Program-made: the position numbers and the translations under genes
From: Thalassolituus alkanivorans
Lineage (GTDB): Bacteria > Pseudomonadota > Gammaproteobacteria > Pseudomonadales > Oceanobacteraceae
Assembly (NCBI RefSeq): GCF_020447205.1
Contig: NZ_JAJAEL010000011.1
Coordinates: 1 to 64,000 of the forward strand
Length of the DNA stretch: 64,000 nucleotides
Direction: 5' to 3'
Part shown: positions 1 to 8,383 of the stretch, piece after piece
How positions within the stretch are numbered: the first letter of the stretch is position 1
Layout of the letters: each line of letters starts with the position of its first letter
Notes under the pieces: generated by a model
What the model was told of the DNA's origin: nothing
Database searches by the model: none
Seen by the model: only the letters and a program-made list of their open reading frames with translations

Positions 1-1
1 G

Positions 2-67
2 AATCTGACACTGTCTCAGCTGTCGATTCATTTTGCCGGGCGGTTAGACGCTCATATTGATCTGTAA
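2..67 (+). CDS. 3' end of a truncated upstream gene (possible)
   Basis: The second forward frame is open from the window edge to a TAA at 65-67 and gives 21 residues beginning NLTLSQLSIHFAGRLDAHID. Composition looks protein-like, and the gene would converge on the leftward GreAB-like gene. A short T-run at 107-112 lies between the two stops. The start is outside the window, so no family can be named and the call may be chance. Confidence 0.3.
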   Translation, partial: NLTLSQLSIHFAGRLDAHIDL

Positions 68-127
68 TTCGCTGACACAGAATTTTGAACACCCTCTATA
101 GCACTGTTTTTTATGCCCGCCCTGCTC

Positions 128-625
128 TTACCAGACCCCGCCGATTTCCCAGCGCTCCTTCCCCATAACCACTTCGTCACCAATACTCAAACGCATCAGT
201 GTTTGCGCCAGCGGTGCCTGGGTACTTAGCACGGCGATAGTGCGTCCTTCTGTCACAAGCTGGCGGCCGCCAACCGGCGCTATCCACAACCAGCGCTGAT
301 TTTGCTGCGCACTTTTACTCTGAGTATCCAGTAATTGAATCAATGCGCCGGAGGCGATGGTGTCGTCTTCACTGAAGTCCGGCACCGGCCATTGGCCGAT
401 AAGGATGCGGGTTTCCTGCAGTTCGCGGATACGCTCCGACTGGCCGTGTGCCAGATAGGCAGCTTCCAGCGCCAGAGTGTCGTACTGATTTTCCGGTTTA
501 TTGCCTTCGTGGGAGGCAGTTTCCTGCGCCTGGCGGGCGGCATTGAGTGCGGCAGCAATTTCGCCGTCAATGGCGGCCAGCAAGGCTTCTTTCAGGGCGC
601 TTTTGGCAAACGGAACTGTGTTCAA
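128..625 (-). CDS. GreA/GreB-like transcription elongation factor family protein
   Basis: 165 aa, about the length of GreA/GreB proteins. The N-terminal half is Ala/Glu/Gln-rich and should form the antiparallel coiled coil; a polar tip (HEGNKPENQYDT, about residues 39-50) carries acidic residues. The C-terminal half (about 85-165) resembles the FKBP-like GreA_GreB domain and ends in a short IGDEV..GKERWEI segment. Family members bind RNA polymerase through its secondary channel. This is the small divergent GreAB type found beside canonical greA/greB in gammaproteobacteria; whether it stimulates transcript cleavage is unknown. It is divergent from the mutarotase gene across 124 bp. Confidence 0.7.
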   Translation of the reverse strand: MNTVPFAKSALKEALLAAIDGEIAAALNAARQAQETASHEGNKPENQYDTLALEAAYLAHGQSERIRELQETRILIGQWPVPDFSEDDTIASGALIQLLDTQSKSAQQNQRWLWIAPVGGRQLVTEGRTIAVLSTQAPLAQTLMRLSIGDEVVMGKERWEIGGVW

Positions 626-749
626 ATGGATAACCGAAAAATAAAGAATTATGCGATTATAGGCCTATTCGTCGTTTATATTAATGCTTTGTCTGCGCCC
701 TGAGTTCAGGGCTGCGTCTCAGCGAATACCCTAAGGAATAGCGCTAACC

Positions 750-1703
750 ATGCCGTCTCTGTCCTCTCACCCGGTTACCACTGCAGCCTCTGCTTCCTCC
801 GCGGCCTCACGGTTACTGGCTCACAGCCCTTTTGTTAAAGCGGTACAGCGTGATGAGCTTACCTGTCTGGAAATCCGTCATCCGCAGTTCAGCGCCGATT
901 TGTTATTACAGGGTGCGCAGTTAATTCATTACGCGCCTAAAGGTGAGAACAACTGGCTGTGGCTGAGCGAGCAGGCGGAATACAAACAGGGCCAATCGCT
1001 GCGCGGCGGCATTCCGGTTTGCTGGCCGTGGTTTGGTAGTGCGGCGATGAATCCGGCGGCGGTAAAAGCCGCCATTACTAATCCGGAGCAGGCACCGGCC
1101 CATGGTTTTGCCCGTGCACGGCAATGGCAGCTGAGCGATTTGTACGAGGCCTGCGACCGGGTAGAAATTACGCTGACATTAAATGATCACCAGCATCCGC
1201 AATGGGCAACACAGCTGAACGCTGAGGCGCAGTTTATTTTCCGCGCCGACAGTCTGGCGGTTAATTTAATCAGCCAGAATAACGGAACCGAACCGGTATG
1301 TTTCAGCCAGGCGTTGCATACCTATTTCCCCACCGACGATGTACGTGCCACTCAGGTATTGGGCTTTGAAGGTGAGCGTTATATCGAAACCTTAGAAGGC
1401 TGGTGCGAGAAAACTCAGCAGGGGCCGGTACGTTTTAACGGTGAAACCGACCGTATTTACGATGCCACGCGTCCCTTACGTTTAATCAGCCCGCAACAGC
1501 GTTTATTACTGCAATCCTGTGGCAGCGCCAGTGCCGTGGTATGGAACCCGTATATTGAAAAAAGCCTGCGTCTGAGCCAGTTTGCAGCGGATGCCTGGAT
1601 GCGGATGTTCTGTGTAGAAACCGCCAATGCCTTTGCCGATGTAATCACTCTCGCGGCAGGCGAAAAGCATTGCCTGGGACTGCAATTAAGCTCGCTGGAT
1701 TAA
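750..1703 (+). CDS. yeaD: D-hexose-6-phosphate mutarotase (YeaD-type aldose 1-epimerase)
   Basis: 317 aa, slightly longer than E. coli YeaD because of a Ser/Ala-rich N-terminal stretch (residues 1-25). Family hallmarks are visible: GGIPVCWPWFG (about 86-96), HGFAR (about 118-122) and an SQALHTYFPTDD segment (about 185-197) holding the conserved His. The enzyme interconverts alpha and beta anomers of hexose 6-phosphates in the cytoplasm. An AAGGAA ribosome site lies about 10 nt before the ATG. A small membrane-protein gene follows 33 bp downstream and may be cotranscribed. Confidence 0.88.
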   Translation: MPSLSSHPVTTAASASSAASRLLAHSPFVKAVQRDELTCLEIRHPQFSADLLLQGAQLIHYAPKGENNWLWLSEQAEYKQGQSLRGGIPVCWPWFGSAAMNPAAVKAAITNPEQAPAHGFARARQWQLSDLYEACDRVEITLTLNDHQHPQWATQLNAEAQFIFRADSLAVNLISQNNGTEPVCFSQALHTYFPTDDVRATQVLGFEGERYIETLEGWCEKTQQGPVRFNGETDRIYDATRPLRLISPQQRLLLQSCGSASAVVWNPYIEKSLRLSQFAADAWMRMFCVETANAFADVITLAAGEKHCLGLQLSSLD

Positions 1704-1736
1704 AACGGCATTCTGCCAACATTAACAAGGAGGTTT

Positions 1737-2204
1737 ATGGTGTCTTACGAATTAACCGTCAGCGCCCCACGTCAGGTACGGATGTTACAAATGCTGCTGT
1801 TTTACAGCATCGCTTTCCTCGTTGCCTGGCTGGTCAGCAGTGATCAGCCACCGGTCGTTCTCTGGCCGGTTACTGCGCTGGTTCTGCCATTACTGTTGTG
1901 GTTGCAGTGGTGGGAACATAAACGCCATCATCAGCAGCAACGGGTTAAAACCCTGCTGCGCTATGACGATGGGCAACTGTTTATTGCCCCGCATGCTAAC
2001 CACCCGGCACTGACACTGGCCGCTGCTGATATCCGTAAGGTATTTATCGGTCCCGGCTATATTGCCGTAGAAGGAGACTACCCCATTGCCCGTTCGCTAA
2101 ATCTGCCTATGCAGGCCGATACCCGGGAACGGGATAAAGCGATAGAAGATATTATTGCCGCGTTATTGCAGGATAATCCGGCGCTGGCGGTTATTCGTGA
2201 ATAA
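1737..2204 (+). CDS. Small membrane protein of unknown function
   Basis: 155 aa. A strong AAGGAGG site 3 nt upstream supports this start. Two hydrophobic segments (about residues 18-35 and 40-57) form a hairpin, followed by a basic, His/Gln-rich patch (HKRHHQQQR) and a roughly 90-residue soluble domain probably in the cytoplasm. The topology resembles small bacterial PH-like/YcxB-like proteins, but no family is recognised. It lies 33 bp after yeaD and converges on the bacteriohemerythrin gene with only 7 bp between. Confidence 0.65.
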   Translation: MVSYELTVSAPRQVRMLQMLLFYSIAFLVAWLVSSDQPPVVLWPVTALVLPLLLWLQWWEHKRHHQQQRVKTLLRYDDGQLFIAPHANHPALTLAAADIRKVFIGPGYIAVEGDYPIARSLNLPMQADTRERDKAIEDIIAALLQDNPALAVIRE

Positions 2205-2211
2205 TCGCCTA

Positions 2212-2634
2212 TTAATGCGCCCGTTTTTGATCCTGCTTTTGTTCCTGCTGCACTAAAAACTGCGATAGCGCCCGGTCGTAATCGTTCATATGCCGGCCAA
2301 ACCAGTCTGGAATTACATCCATTAAAAATTCGAGCACACCGGTCATATCGCCACTGCTTTCATAGCCTGCCAGGGCGTCGGCAAACTGCTGCAATATACG
2401 TTGGTGTTCATGGCGGTGGGATGCAAGGGCGGGAAAGCGCAGGTATTCCATATCACGCTCTTCCTGTGCAAAGTGCTGCTGACAATGCTCATACACGCGG
2501 CGTAAATACGGCAGCCCTGCGCGCCCCATCAGCAACGCCTGTTCGGCCTCGTTCAGCAGGTTGGCAAATTCTTCGTGTTCACGGTTCATTTGCGCTAACG
2601 CCAGCGGGCGGTAATCGCGGAATTCGATGGTCAT
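2212..2634 (-). CDS. Bacteriohemerythrin
   Basis: 140 aa four-helix hemerythrin domain. The diiron ligand pattern is visible: an early His in MNREHEEF (about 17-24), HCQQHFAQEERD (about 49-61, HxxxE type), HRHEHQR (about 73-79) and WFGRHMNDYD (about 111-120, HxxxxD). Such proteins bind O2 reversibly or sense it. A second bacteriohemerythrin sits at 32686-33156. No Anr/Fnr-type site was seen upstream of this copy, unlike the other one. Confidence 0.85.
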   Translation of the reverse strand: MTIEFRDYRPLALAQMNREHEEFANLLNEAEQALLMGRAGLPYLRRVYEHCQQHFAQEERDMEYLRFPALASHRHEHQRILQQFADALAGYESSGDMTGVLEFLMDVIPDWFGRHMNDYDRALSQFLVQQEQKQDQKRAH

Positions 2635-2654
2635 GACAGCAGATCCGCAGCAAC

Positions 2655-2690
2655 AATCAGTAGTGGCAGTCTAACCCGCCACTACTGATT
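2655..2690. terminator. Perfect 13-bp hairpin downstream of the LysR gene
   Basis: AATCAGTAGTGGC at 2655-2667 is the exact reverse complement of the arm ending at 2690, with a loop of about 10 nt. It lies between the bacteriohemerythrin start and the LysR stop, so it probably ends leftward LysR transcription. There is no long U-tract, so termination efficiency is uncertain. Confidence 0.5.
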
Positions 2691-2732
2691 ACGATGTTGA
2701 TTATCGTCAAGCGAAGGCCGATCGAACGGCAA

Positions 2733-3677
2733 TCAGCAGTACTGCGCCACATCGACAATGGTGCGACGCAACCAGCGATGTGCCTGATGGTGCTGCAACA
2801 GCGGCGACCAGGCCATTTTCAGCTCGAACGGCGGGATTTTGAACGGCGGCTCTTTCACCACCAGCGAGGCCGATTCAGCCTGCATATCGGCCACCTTACG
2901 CGGCAATGTCGCCACCAGATCGTTATTCAGCGCCAACAACGCCGGCATCTGATAATGACGGGTAAACACCGAAATTTTGCGTTTATGACCCAGCTTCGAC
3001 AGTGCGTTATCCACCCAGCCCAGACGGATGACTTTCTCCGGGTCGATACCTACACCAGCCCCCATACCGGTTTTGCTTACCCAGATATGTTTGGAAGCCA
3101 GATAGGCATTGAGATCAAAATTGAGAATCCCCGGATGATCGGGGTTAATCAGACAGACAAAGTCGTCCTGCCACAGGGTCATCTGGTGGAAAGACTGCGG
3201 CATCTCGTCAAAGCGGTTAATGGCCATATCGACCTTACCGGCTTCTACGTCTTTAAAGGTCACATCCGAGGGGGTCAGTACGTCGAGGATAATATCCGGT
3301 GCTTCGGTACGCAGGCGCTTAACCAGCTCCGGCACCAGCGTGGATTCGGCGTAGTCGCTGACCATAATGCGAAACACGCGGTGGCTGCTCAGGGCGTCAA
3401 ACTCTTCCAGTGGCTGTAACGCCATCTCCAGTTCGCCCAGCGCCTTACGGATCACCGGCTGCAGCTCCTGTGCCCGCTCAGTCGGCGTCATACCATCTGA
3501 GGTGCGTACCAGCAGCGGGTCACCAAACAGTTCGCGCAGCCGGCGCAGGCCATTACTCATCGCCGGCTGGGTAATACCCAATTGCTGTGCTGCTTTGGTA
3601 ACACTGCCTTCGCGCAGCAGGACATCGAGGTAGACCAGCAGGTTAAGATCGATACGATCGAGGTTCACAGACATCAC
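2733..3677 (-). CDS. LysR-family transcriptional regulator
   Basis: 314 aa. The N-terminal winged helix reads DLNLLVYLDVLLREGSVTKAAQQLGITQPAMSNGLRRLR (about residues 9-47), followed by the linker FGDPLLVRTSDGMTPT typical of the NodD/LinR/SyrM-like LysR branch. A periplasmic-binding-protein-like effector domain fills residues 90-314. The divergent partner usual for LysR genes is absent: upstream lies the leftward phosphoribosyltransferase gene, so the target is not evident. Confidence 0.9.
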   Translation of the reverse strand: MMSVNLDRIDLNLLVYLDVLLREGSVTKAAQQLGITQPAMSNGLRRLRELFGDPLLVRTSDGMTPTERAQELQPVIRKALGELEMALQPLEEFDALSSHRVFRIMVSDYAESTLVPELVKRLRTEAPDIILDVLTPSDVTFKDVEAGKVDMAINRFDEMPQSFHQMTLWQDDFVCLINPDHPGILNFDLNAYLASKHIWVSKTGMGAGVGIDPEKVIRLGWVDNALSKLGHKRKISVFTRHYQMPALLALNNDLVATLPRKVADMQAESASLVVKEPPFKIPPFELKMAWSPLLQHHQAHRWLRRTIVDVAQYC

Positions 3678-3777
3678 CCTTCAGTGTTGAAGGGCGCATT
3701 GTCGCAGGAATTCCGGCATTCACCAAGACTATACAACTGCCTTGGTGCATAACTTTTATTAATACTGAGTATAAGCT

Positions 3778-4353
3778 TCAGTGGTCTGCCTTACGCAGGA
3801 ATGGCTCAACCCAAGGTTTATTGGCAGCGATTTCTTCCTCGCTCAGGCCTTTCAGCTCATACGGAAACACCAGCCAGTCGTCGGTTTCACGCAGACAGAA
3901 ATCAGGCTTGAAATCGACCCGGTTATACGCCGGACGCTGCCACAGTGTCGCAACCTTAACCTGGCTGGGCATATTACGCTTGAGCTTGCCCTGCAGGCGG
4001 TTGATCACCGCGCTGATGTTGTAGCCGGTGCTGAATACGTCATCGACAATCAGCAGGCCATCATCAACATTGAGGTTTTCCACCAGATACTGAGTGCCGT
4101 GTACGCGAATATCTTCTGGTGACTGCACCATGCTCTGGTAGGCCGGCAGACCACGATACGAGGTGCGCAGCGCGATATGATCGGTTTTCACGCCCAGCGT
4201 CTGCAGACATTCCTGCACATAGATGCCCACCGAGCTGCCACCACGCCAGAGACCAACGATAAAGGTCGGGCGGAAACCGCTCTCAAAAATCTGCACGCCG
4301 AGGCGGAACGCATCCTGAATGACCGTTTCTTCGTCCAAAAATCGTTTCTGCAT
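3778..4353 (-). CDS. Type I phosphoribosyltransferase (purine-type), paralogue A
   Basis: 191 aa. The PRPP-binding motif LLIVDDVFSTGYNI (about residues 100-113) is intact, and WRGGSSVGIYVQE (about 36-48) is the family's first glycine-rich loop. The fold transfers phosphoribose from PRPP to a nucleobase, probably hypoxanthine/xanthine/guanine, but substrate cannot be read from sequence. It is paralogous to the divergent gene at 4459-5025: both share SGFRPTF near residue 25, the WRGG loop, a VHG..YLV block, a VDDVF loop and an L(K/E)GLS(E/N)EE(I) tail. Confidence 0.82.
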   Translation of the reverse strand: MQKRFLDEETVIQDAFRLGVQIFESGFRPTFIVGLWRGGSSVGIYVQECLQTLGVKTDHIALRTSYRGLPAYQSMVQSPEDIRVHGTQYLVENLNVDDGLLIVDDVFSTGYNISAVINRLQGKLKRNMPSQVKVATLWQRPAYNRVDFKPDFCLRETDDWLVFPYELKGLSEEEIAANKPWVEPFLRKADH

Positions 4354-4399
4354 GAGGTACTCTTATGTGACAGGCATAGGAACAGAGCGTTATGATAGC

Positions 4400-4419
4400 A
4401 CCTGACCAATTGGTCAGGT
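4400..4419. promoter_or_regulatory. Perfect 20-bp palindrome, candidate shared operator
   Basis: Half-site ACCTGACCAA is followed directly by its exact reverse complement TTGGTCAGGT. It sits in the 105-bp gap between the divergent phosphoribosyltransferase genes, where both promoters must lie. The TGACCA/TGGTCA arms are typical of TetR- or GntR-type repressor sites. No candidate regulator gene of those classes is adjacent. The symmetry is directly seen; the operator role is inference. Confidence 0.6.
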
Positions 4420-4458
4420 AAAGAGTTGTTTCGAAACACGACGGGAGCCGGAATCATT

Positions 4459-5025
4459 ATGAGTGCCAAATTGTACCTAACCGCCCAGGGATTGCTGGAA
4501 GATTCTTATCATCTTGCGGCCAAGGTGCTCGACAGCGGCTTCCGCCCGACCTTTATGATTGCCGTATGGCGCGGCGGCGCACCGATTGGCATTGCGGTGC
4601 AGGAATACCTCGATTACCACGGCGTAGAGACCGACAACATTGCCATCCGTACCTCGTCCTATCAGGGCATCGACCAGCAGGCCAAAGAGGTCAAAGTGCA
4701 TGGCCTGAACTATCTGGTGAAGAACGTTAAGCACAGCGACAGCCTGCTGATTGTCGATGATGTATTCGACAGCGGCCGTTCCATCGAAGCCATTATTAAC
4801 GAGCTGAGCCGCCGTGCACGCCTGAATACCCCACACGATATCCGCGTTGCCGTGCCCTACTATAAGCCGCACCGCAACCAGACCGACCGCGTACCGGATT
4901 ACTATATCCACGAAACCAGCGCCTGGCTGAAGTATCCACACTCGCTGGAAGGCCTGAGCAACGAAGAAATCGCTCAGGGCCGTCCGGAGCTGTACGAGAT
5001 TATCAAAGATCACCTGCCAGCCTGA
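4459..5025 (+). CDS. Type I phosphoribosyltransferase (purine-type), paralogue B
   Basis: 188 aa from the ATG at 4459, which has a GGGAG site 12 nt upstream; an in-frame start at 4426 lacks one. The PRPP loop is LLIVDDVFDSGRSIE (about 96-110) and the first loop is WRGGAPIGIAVQEY (about 38-51). Likely a purine salvage enzyme (hypoxanthine or xanthine phosphoribosyltransferase family). Having two different copies back to back suggests either distinct bases or a heteromer. A strong terminator follows. Confidence 0.82.
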   Translation: MSAKLYLTAQGLLEDSYHLAAKVLDSGFRPTFMIAVWRGGAPIGIAVQEYLDYHGVETDNIAIRTSSYQGIDQQAKEVKVHGLNYLVKNVKHSDSLLIVDDVFDSGRSIEAIINELSRRARLNTPHDIRVAVPYYKPHRNQTDRVPDYYIHETSAWLKYPHSLEGLSNEEIAQGRPELYEIIKDHLPA

Positions 5026-5045
5026 GAAGCAGGCAGAACTGGTAT

Positions 5046-5081
5046 CAATAAAAACGGGCCTTAATCAGGCCCGTTTTTATT
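5046..5081. terminator. Rho-independent terminator, bidirectional
   Basis: AAAAACGGGCC, loop TTAATCA, GGCCCGTTTTT gives a GC-rich stem with A-tract and T-tract on either side. It serves the rightward phosphoribosyltransferase gene and, from the other strand, the leftward solute-binding gene ending at 5109. Confidence 0.9.
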
Positions 5082-5108
5082 GAAAGAAACACTCATTGTA
5101 TGAACGAT

Positions 5109-5855
5109 TTATTTTAAACCGGCCAGATAATCTGCCTGAATTTTTGCAGCATCGATCTTTTTCAGACCTTCGTTAAAAATATCGGCGATTGCCTGCTGGT
5201 TCTTCTTAAAACAGATAAAGAGTTTTTTATCTTCCAGAAGCTTGTCATTGAAACTGATTTTATCCCTCAGCTTGATAAGATCAGGGTCGGTCTTAACACT
5301 GTATTCCAGCACGTTTTTATCAATCACGGCGAGATCGATACGGCTGAAGGCTGCTTTCTGAATATTGCTTTTATCGCTGATCACTTCACTGACTTTCAGC
5401 TGACCCGCCGCCACCATGGCATCAAAATCGGCCGTGTTTACATAGTCTTTCACCACGCCAACCTGATATTTTTTCAAATCATCCAGCGATGACCATGCAA
5501 CCGGCTTACCCACTGGCTGCACGAAGCCCAACGGACCACTCCCCATACTGTCTGAGAAGATAAATTCAGCTGCAATATCTTCACTGTAATATTCCGGAAA
5601 GTATCCGGCGTATTTACTGCTCTCATCTTTCGCCAGATGAACTGCCCGGCTCCATGGGTAAAACTCAACCACTAATGTGTAGCCCATGGCAGAGAAAGCA
5701 GCTTTGGCCACCGCCACACTGGCCCCCTGCTCTGCCATTTGTGGGTCAGAATACGGCGGCCAACTGAGCGAGGTCAGATAAACAAACTTATTTTCAGCCT
5801 GTGCCGGAAAAATCCCACCAACCAGCAATAAAACAGCGCATAAAATATGACGCAT
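5109..5855 (-). CDS. Periplasmic solute-binding protein, family 3 (amino-acid type)
   Basis: 248 aa with a signal peptide cleaved after about residue 20 (PAQA|ENK). The mature part has the SBP_bac_3 layout: WPPYSDPQM near residue 33, a hinge, then VGVVKDYVNTADFD. No permease or ATPase gene is adjacent. It follows the porin-like gene by 10 bp in the same direction and is the last gene of a chemoreceptor / porin-like / binding-protein group, so it may serve chemosensing or signalling instead of import. The ligand is unknown. Confidence 0.8.
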   Translation of the reverse strand: MRHILCAVLLLVGGIFPAQAENKFVYLTSLSWPPYSDPQMAEQGASVAVAKAAFSAMGYTLVVEFYPWSRAVHLAKDESSKYAGYFPEYYSEDIAAEFIFSDSMGSGPLGFVQPVGKPVAWSSLDDLKKYQVGVVKDYVNTADFDAMVAAGQLKVSEVISDKSNIQKAAFSRIDLAVIDKNVLEYSVKTDPDLIKLRDKISFNDKLLEDKKLFICFKKNQQAIADIFNEGLKKIDAAKIQADYLAGLK

Positions 5856-5865
5856 AATATTTCCC

Positions 5866-6561
5866 TCACATCAGTTTAAAGCTTCGTTTAACCGACAGCA
5901 CAACAGTACTGTTACCATTATCGTTAAAGTCATCGTCAATCGTGGTGGTCATTACAGTCGCTTTGATATCAAAGCCGTGGAACATACGGCTGATAGCCGC
6001 CTCAGCATATTGGTAGGATGCTTCGTTTTTATCCCAGGTCCAAATATCTTTATCACCGGATACACTGTGCGCGGCAGCAAATGCCAGCGTGTAATCGCCA
6101 AGCGGCATACTGTGTGTCAGCTTAAAAATATTATGGTCGGTATCCAGGCCAAAATATTCCGGCGCATGATACCAGTAGAGCGTTGTATTCGCGTTGAAAT
6201 ACAAACCTACATAATACTCACCATAATCGTAATCATCGGAATAGCTGGCACCGTGATAAGTGTACTGCGCATAACCCAGATCAAAGCCAAAGGCCGGGTT
6301 AATATCGCGGTAATAGCCCAGATAGTAATCCCACTCCAGATTAGTATCATCTTTACCACCGAAATCGACATTACTGGCCCAGGTACCAGCGTATATGCCG
6401 CTGTCGTGGCTGTAATCTAATGCTCCCTGCAGTGCAGGGCCTTTATCCGTTTGTGAAACACCGTTAAAACGGTAATCGGAAACCACTTCCAGATCAGCCG
6501 TAACTCCGGCAAAAGCAGCCATAGGAGCTACAGCAAAGACTAACAACATATGCTTTTTCAT
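5866..6561 (-). CDS. TorF/TIGR02001-type putative outer-membrane porin
   Basis: 231 aa from the ATG at 6561 (GGTGGAGAAAG ribosome site); the longer frame to 6612 only adds 17 residues before a clear signal peptide (MKKHMLLVFAVAPMAAFA). The mature protein is aromatic-rich with alternating strands: DLEVVSDYRFNGVSQTDKGPALQGALDYSHDSG-like start and YLGYYRDINPAFGFDLGYAQY, which match the TIGR02001 family of small beta-barrels. C-terminal residues (SVKRSFKLM) do not end in a classic Phe. Cotranscription with the flanking MCP and binding protein is likely. Confidence 0.75.
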   Translation of the reverse strand: MKKHMLLVFAVAPMAAFAGVTADLEVVSDYRFNGVSQTDKGPALQGALDYSHDSGIYAGTWASNVDFGGKDDTNLEWDYYLGYYRDINPAFGFDLGYAQYTYHGASYSDDYDYGEYYVGLYFNANTTLYWYHAPEYFGLDTDHNIFKLTHSMPLGDYTLAFAAAHSVSGDKDIWTWDKNEASYQYAEAAISRMFHGFDIKATVMTTTIDDDFNDNGNSTVVLSVKRSFKLM

Positions 6562-6615
6562 AGTCTTTCTCCACCAGTAGTCAGAGTCATACATTACCGC
6601 TGTCTGCGGCAATTT

Positions 6616-8115
6616 CTAAAAACGGAATTTGTGCATAAGGAACGTCAGCGCTTCCGCCTGTTTCTGTGCTTCAACACTTGAGCGCGCGGTATTGCCAATC
6701 ATTTCGTTGGCGGCATCAACGCTTTCTTTAATATGTACCAGATTTTTGTTCAGCTCTTCAATCACATGACTTTGTTCACCCGATGCCTGAGCAATTTCGG
6801 CATTCATATGGCTGATCTGCATCATCATACTGACAACGCCAGCAATCGATTCCCCGACTTTTTCAATCTGCTCCACGCTGGAGGCCGTATACTCCGTGCT
6901 CTTGTGCATCACTTCAACAGCCTGACTTGTCGAAGACTGCAGACGCCCGATCATTTGGTTAATTTCATTGGTTGAATCACGGGTGCGCTGGGCCAGCGTA
7001 CGTACTTCATCGGCAACCACAGCAAAACCACGCCCCTGTTCGCCGGCACGTGCCGCTTCAATAGCCGCGTTCAGCGCCAGTAAATTGGTTTGTTCGGCAA
7101 TCCCCTGAATCACATCCGACACCGCACCAATATTAACACCTTCACTTTCCAGATTGCGGATCACCTCGCCTACATGCTGAATTTCACCGGATAAATTACG
7201 GATAACATCGGCTGCTGTTTTTACAGTATCCTGGCCATGGCTGGCTTCCACATTTGCTTTAGCGGCATATTCCGAGGCTTTTCTGGCGTTATCAGCAACA
7301 TTTTGTGTGGTCGATGCCAGCTCGGTGCTGGCGGTAGCGACCATATCCACTTCATGCTTCTGCACATCAAAGCCCTGACGGATATTACTGATATCCTGCT
7401 GACTGGAATTGGCCAGTAATTTCAGTTCTTCTGATGAATGATTAACCTGACCAATCATATTCGCCAGCCCGGCCAGAAGCTGATTAACCTGTTCTGCCAG
7501 TGCTGCAATCTCATCACCACGACTGGTATCAAGACGCTTGCTTAAATCACCACCACCAGCTGCAAGTTCTGCCACTGCCGCAGTAATTGCAGAAATTTTA
7601 TTAACCACAGAGTGCGACACCAGGAAGGTAATGAGACTGACCAGAATAATATCCAGCAGAATCATTTCAATAATCACCGAGTGTATTGCCTGATTCAGCT
7701 CTTTGCGCATCACCGAATCGTTCATCCGCAGAACAAGGTGACCAACACTTTTTTGATTGTCATTATCGTTGAAGAATAATTCAGTCCGGGTTTCCAGAGC
7801 ATCATTGCCGCTATCGGCCTTGTCTTTTGCCCGCATGACCGGATCACCTTCCGGCAGCTCTACTGTCAGGCTATTGATACTCTCTGCTTCCAGTTCTGCT
7901 TCGAGGGTTTTTTCTATACTGGCGGTATCAAAATTCCAGATAAAATTCGGCAGGCTCAGACTTAGGCGAGTGGTAACCAGGTGTGCCTGTGCCTGCAGCT
8001 GTTGTTTAAGTGCCAGAGCTTTACTTTCGTAATTGTAAAAACCCATCATCAGCAGCAAAGCTGTGACAGTAACAACTACATAGACCGCCATCCGGGATTT
8101 GATACTGGTAAGCAT
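6616..8115 (-). CDS. Methyl-accepting chemotaxis protein
   Basis: 499 aa. A membrane helix at about residues 9-27, a short periplasmic sensor of about 115 residues, a second helix at about 146-168 ([19 protein letters not shown]), HAMP to about 225, then the long cytoplasmic coiled coil. The conserved hairpin tip that binds CheA/CheW is present ([37 protein letters not shown]). There is no C-terminal CheR-tethering pentapeptide. First gene of a three-gene leftward group with the porin-like and binding proteins. Confidence 0.93.
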   Translation of the reverse strand: MLTSIKSRMAVYVVVTVTALLLMMGFYNYESKALALKQQLQAQAHLVTTRLSLSLPNFIWNFDTASIEKTLEAELEAESINSLTVELPEGDPVMRAKDKADSGNDALETRTELFFNDNDNQKSVGHLVLRMNDSVMRKELNQAIHSVIIEMILLDIILVSLITFLVSHSVVNKISAITAAVAELAAGGGDLSKRLDTSRGDEIAALAEQVNQLLAGLANMIGQVNHSSEELKLLANSSQQDISNIRQGFDVQKHEVDMVATASTELASTTQNVADNARKASEYAAKANVEASHGQDTVKTAADVIRNLSGEIQHVGEVIRNLESEGVNIGAVSDVIQGIAEQTNLLALNAAIEAARAGEQGRGFAVVADEVRTLAQRTRDSTNEINQMIGRLQSSTSQAVEVMHKSTEYTASSVEQIEKVGESIAGVVSMMMQISHMNAEIAQASGEQSHVIEELNKNLVHIKESVDAANEMIGNTARSSVEAQKQAEALTFLMHKFRF

Positions 8116-8331
8116 AATTTCCTCCTGATATCAGTAAACGATAGTACAGAGAAAAATCATGACCAGAGCATTGAATAAAAAAGCTCAGAATGTCCTGAAA
8201 TTCAGTTTCACCGTGCAAGGTTATCCGCTGTGCAAGGCATAGCACTGCGATTTATTACACAAACACCTATCATCCGGTTAAATGTTTGTTACATAAAATC
8301 TGGCACCCGGACAGGAGCATCCGTCAGGCAT

Positions 8332-8361
8332 AAAAAAACGGAGCCGAAGCTCCGTTTTTTA
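8332..8361. terminator. Rho-independent terminator after hom
   Basis: ACGGAGC, loop CGAA, GCTCCGT, with seven A on the left and six T on the right. It ends the leftward alaC-hom unit just 23 bp past the hom stop and separates it from the chemoreceptor group. Confidence 0.9.
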
Positions 8362-8383
8362 TATCTCAGCTGTCAGGCAAACC

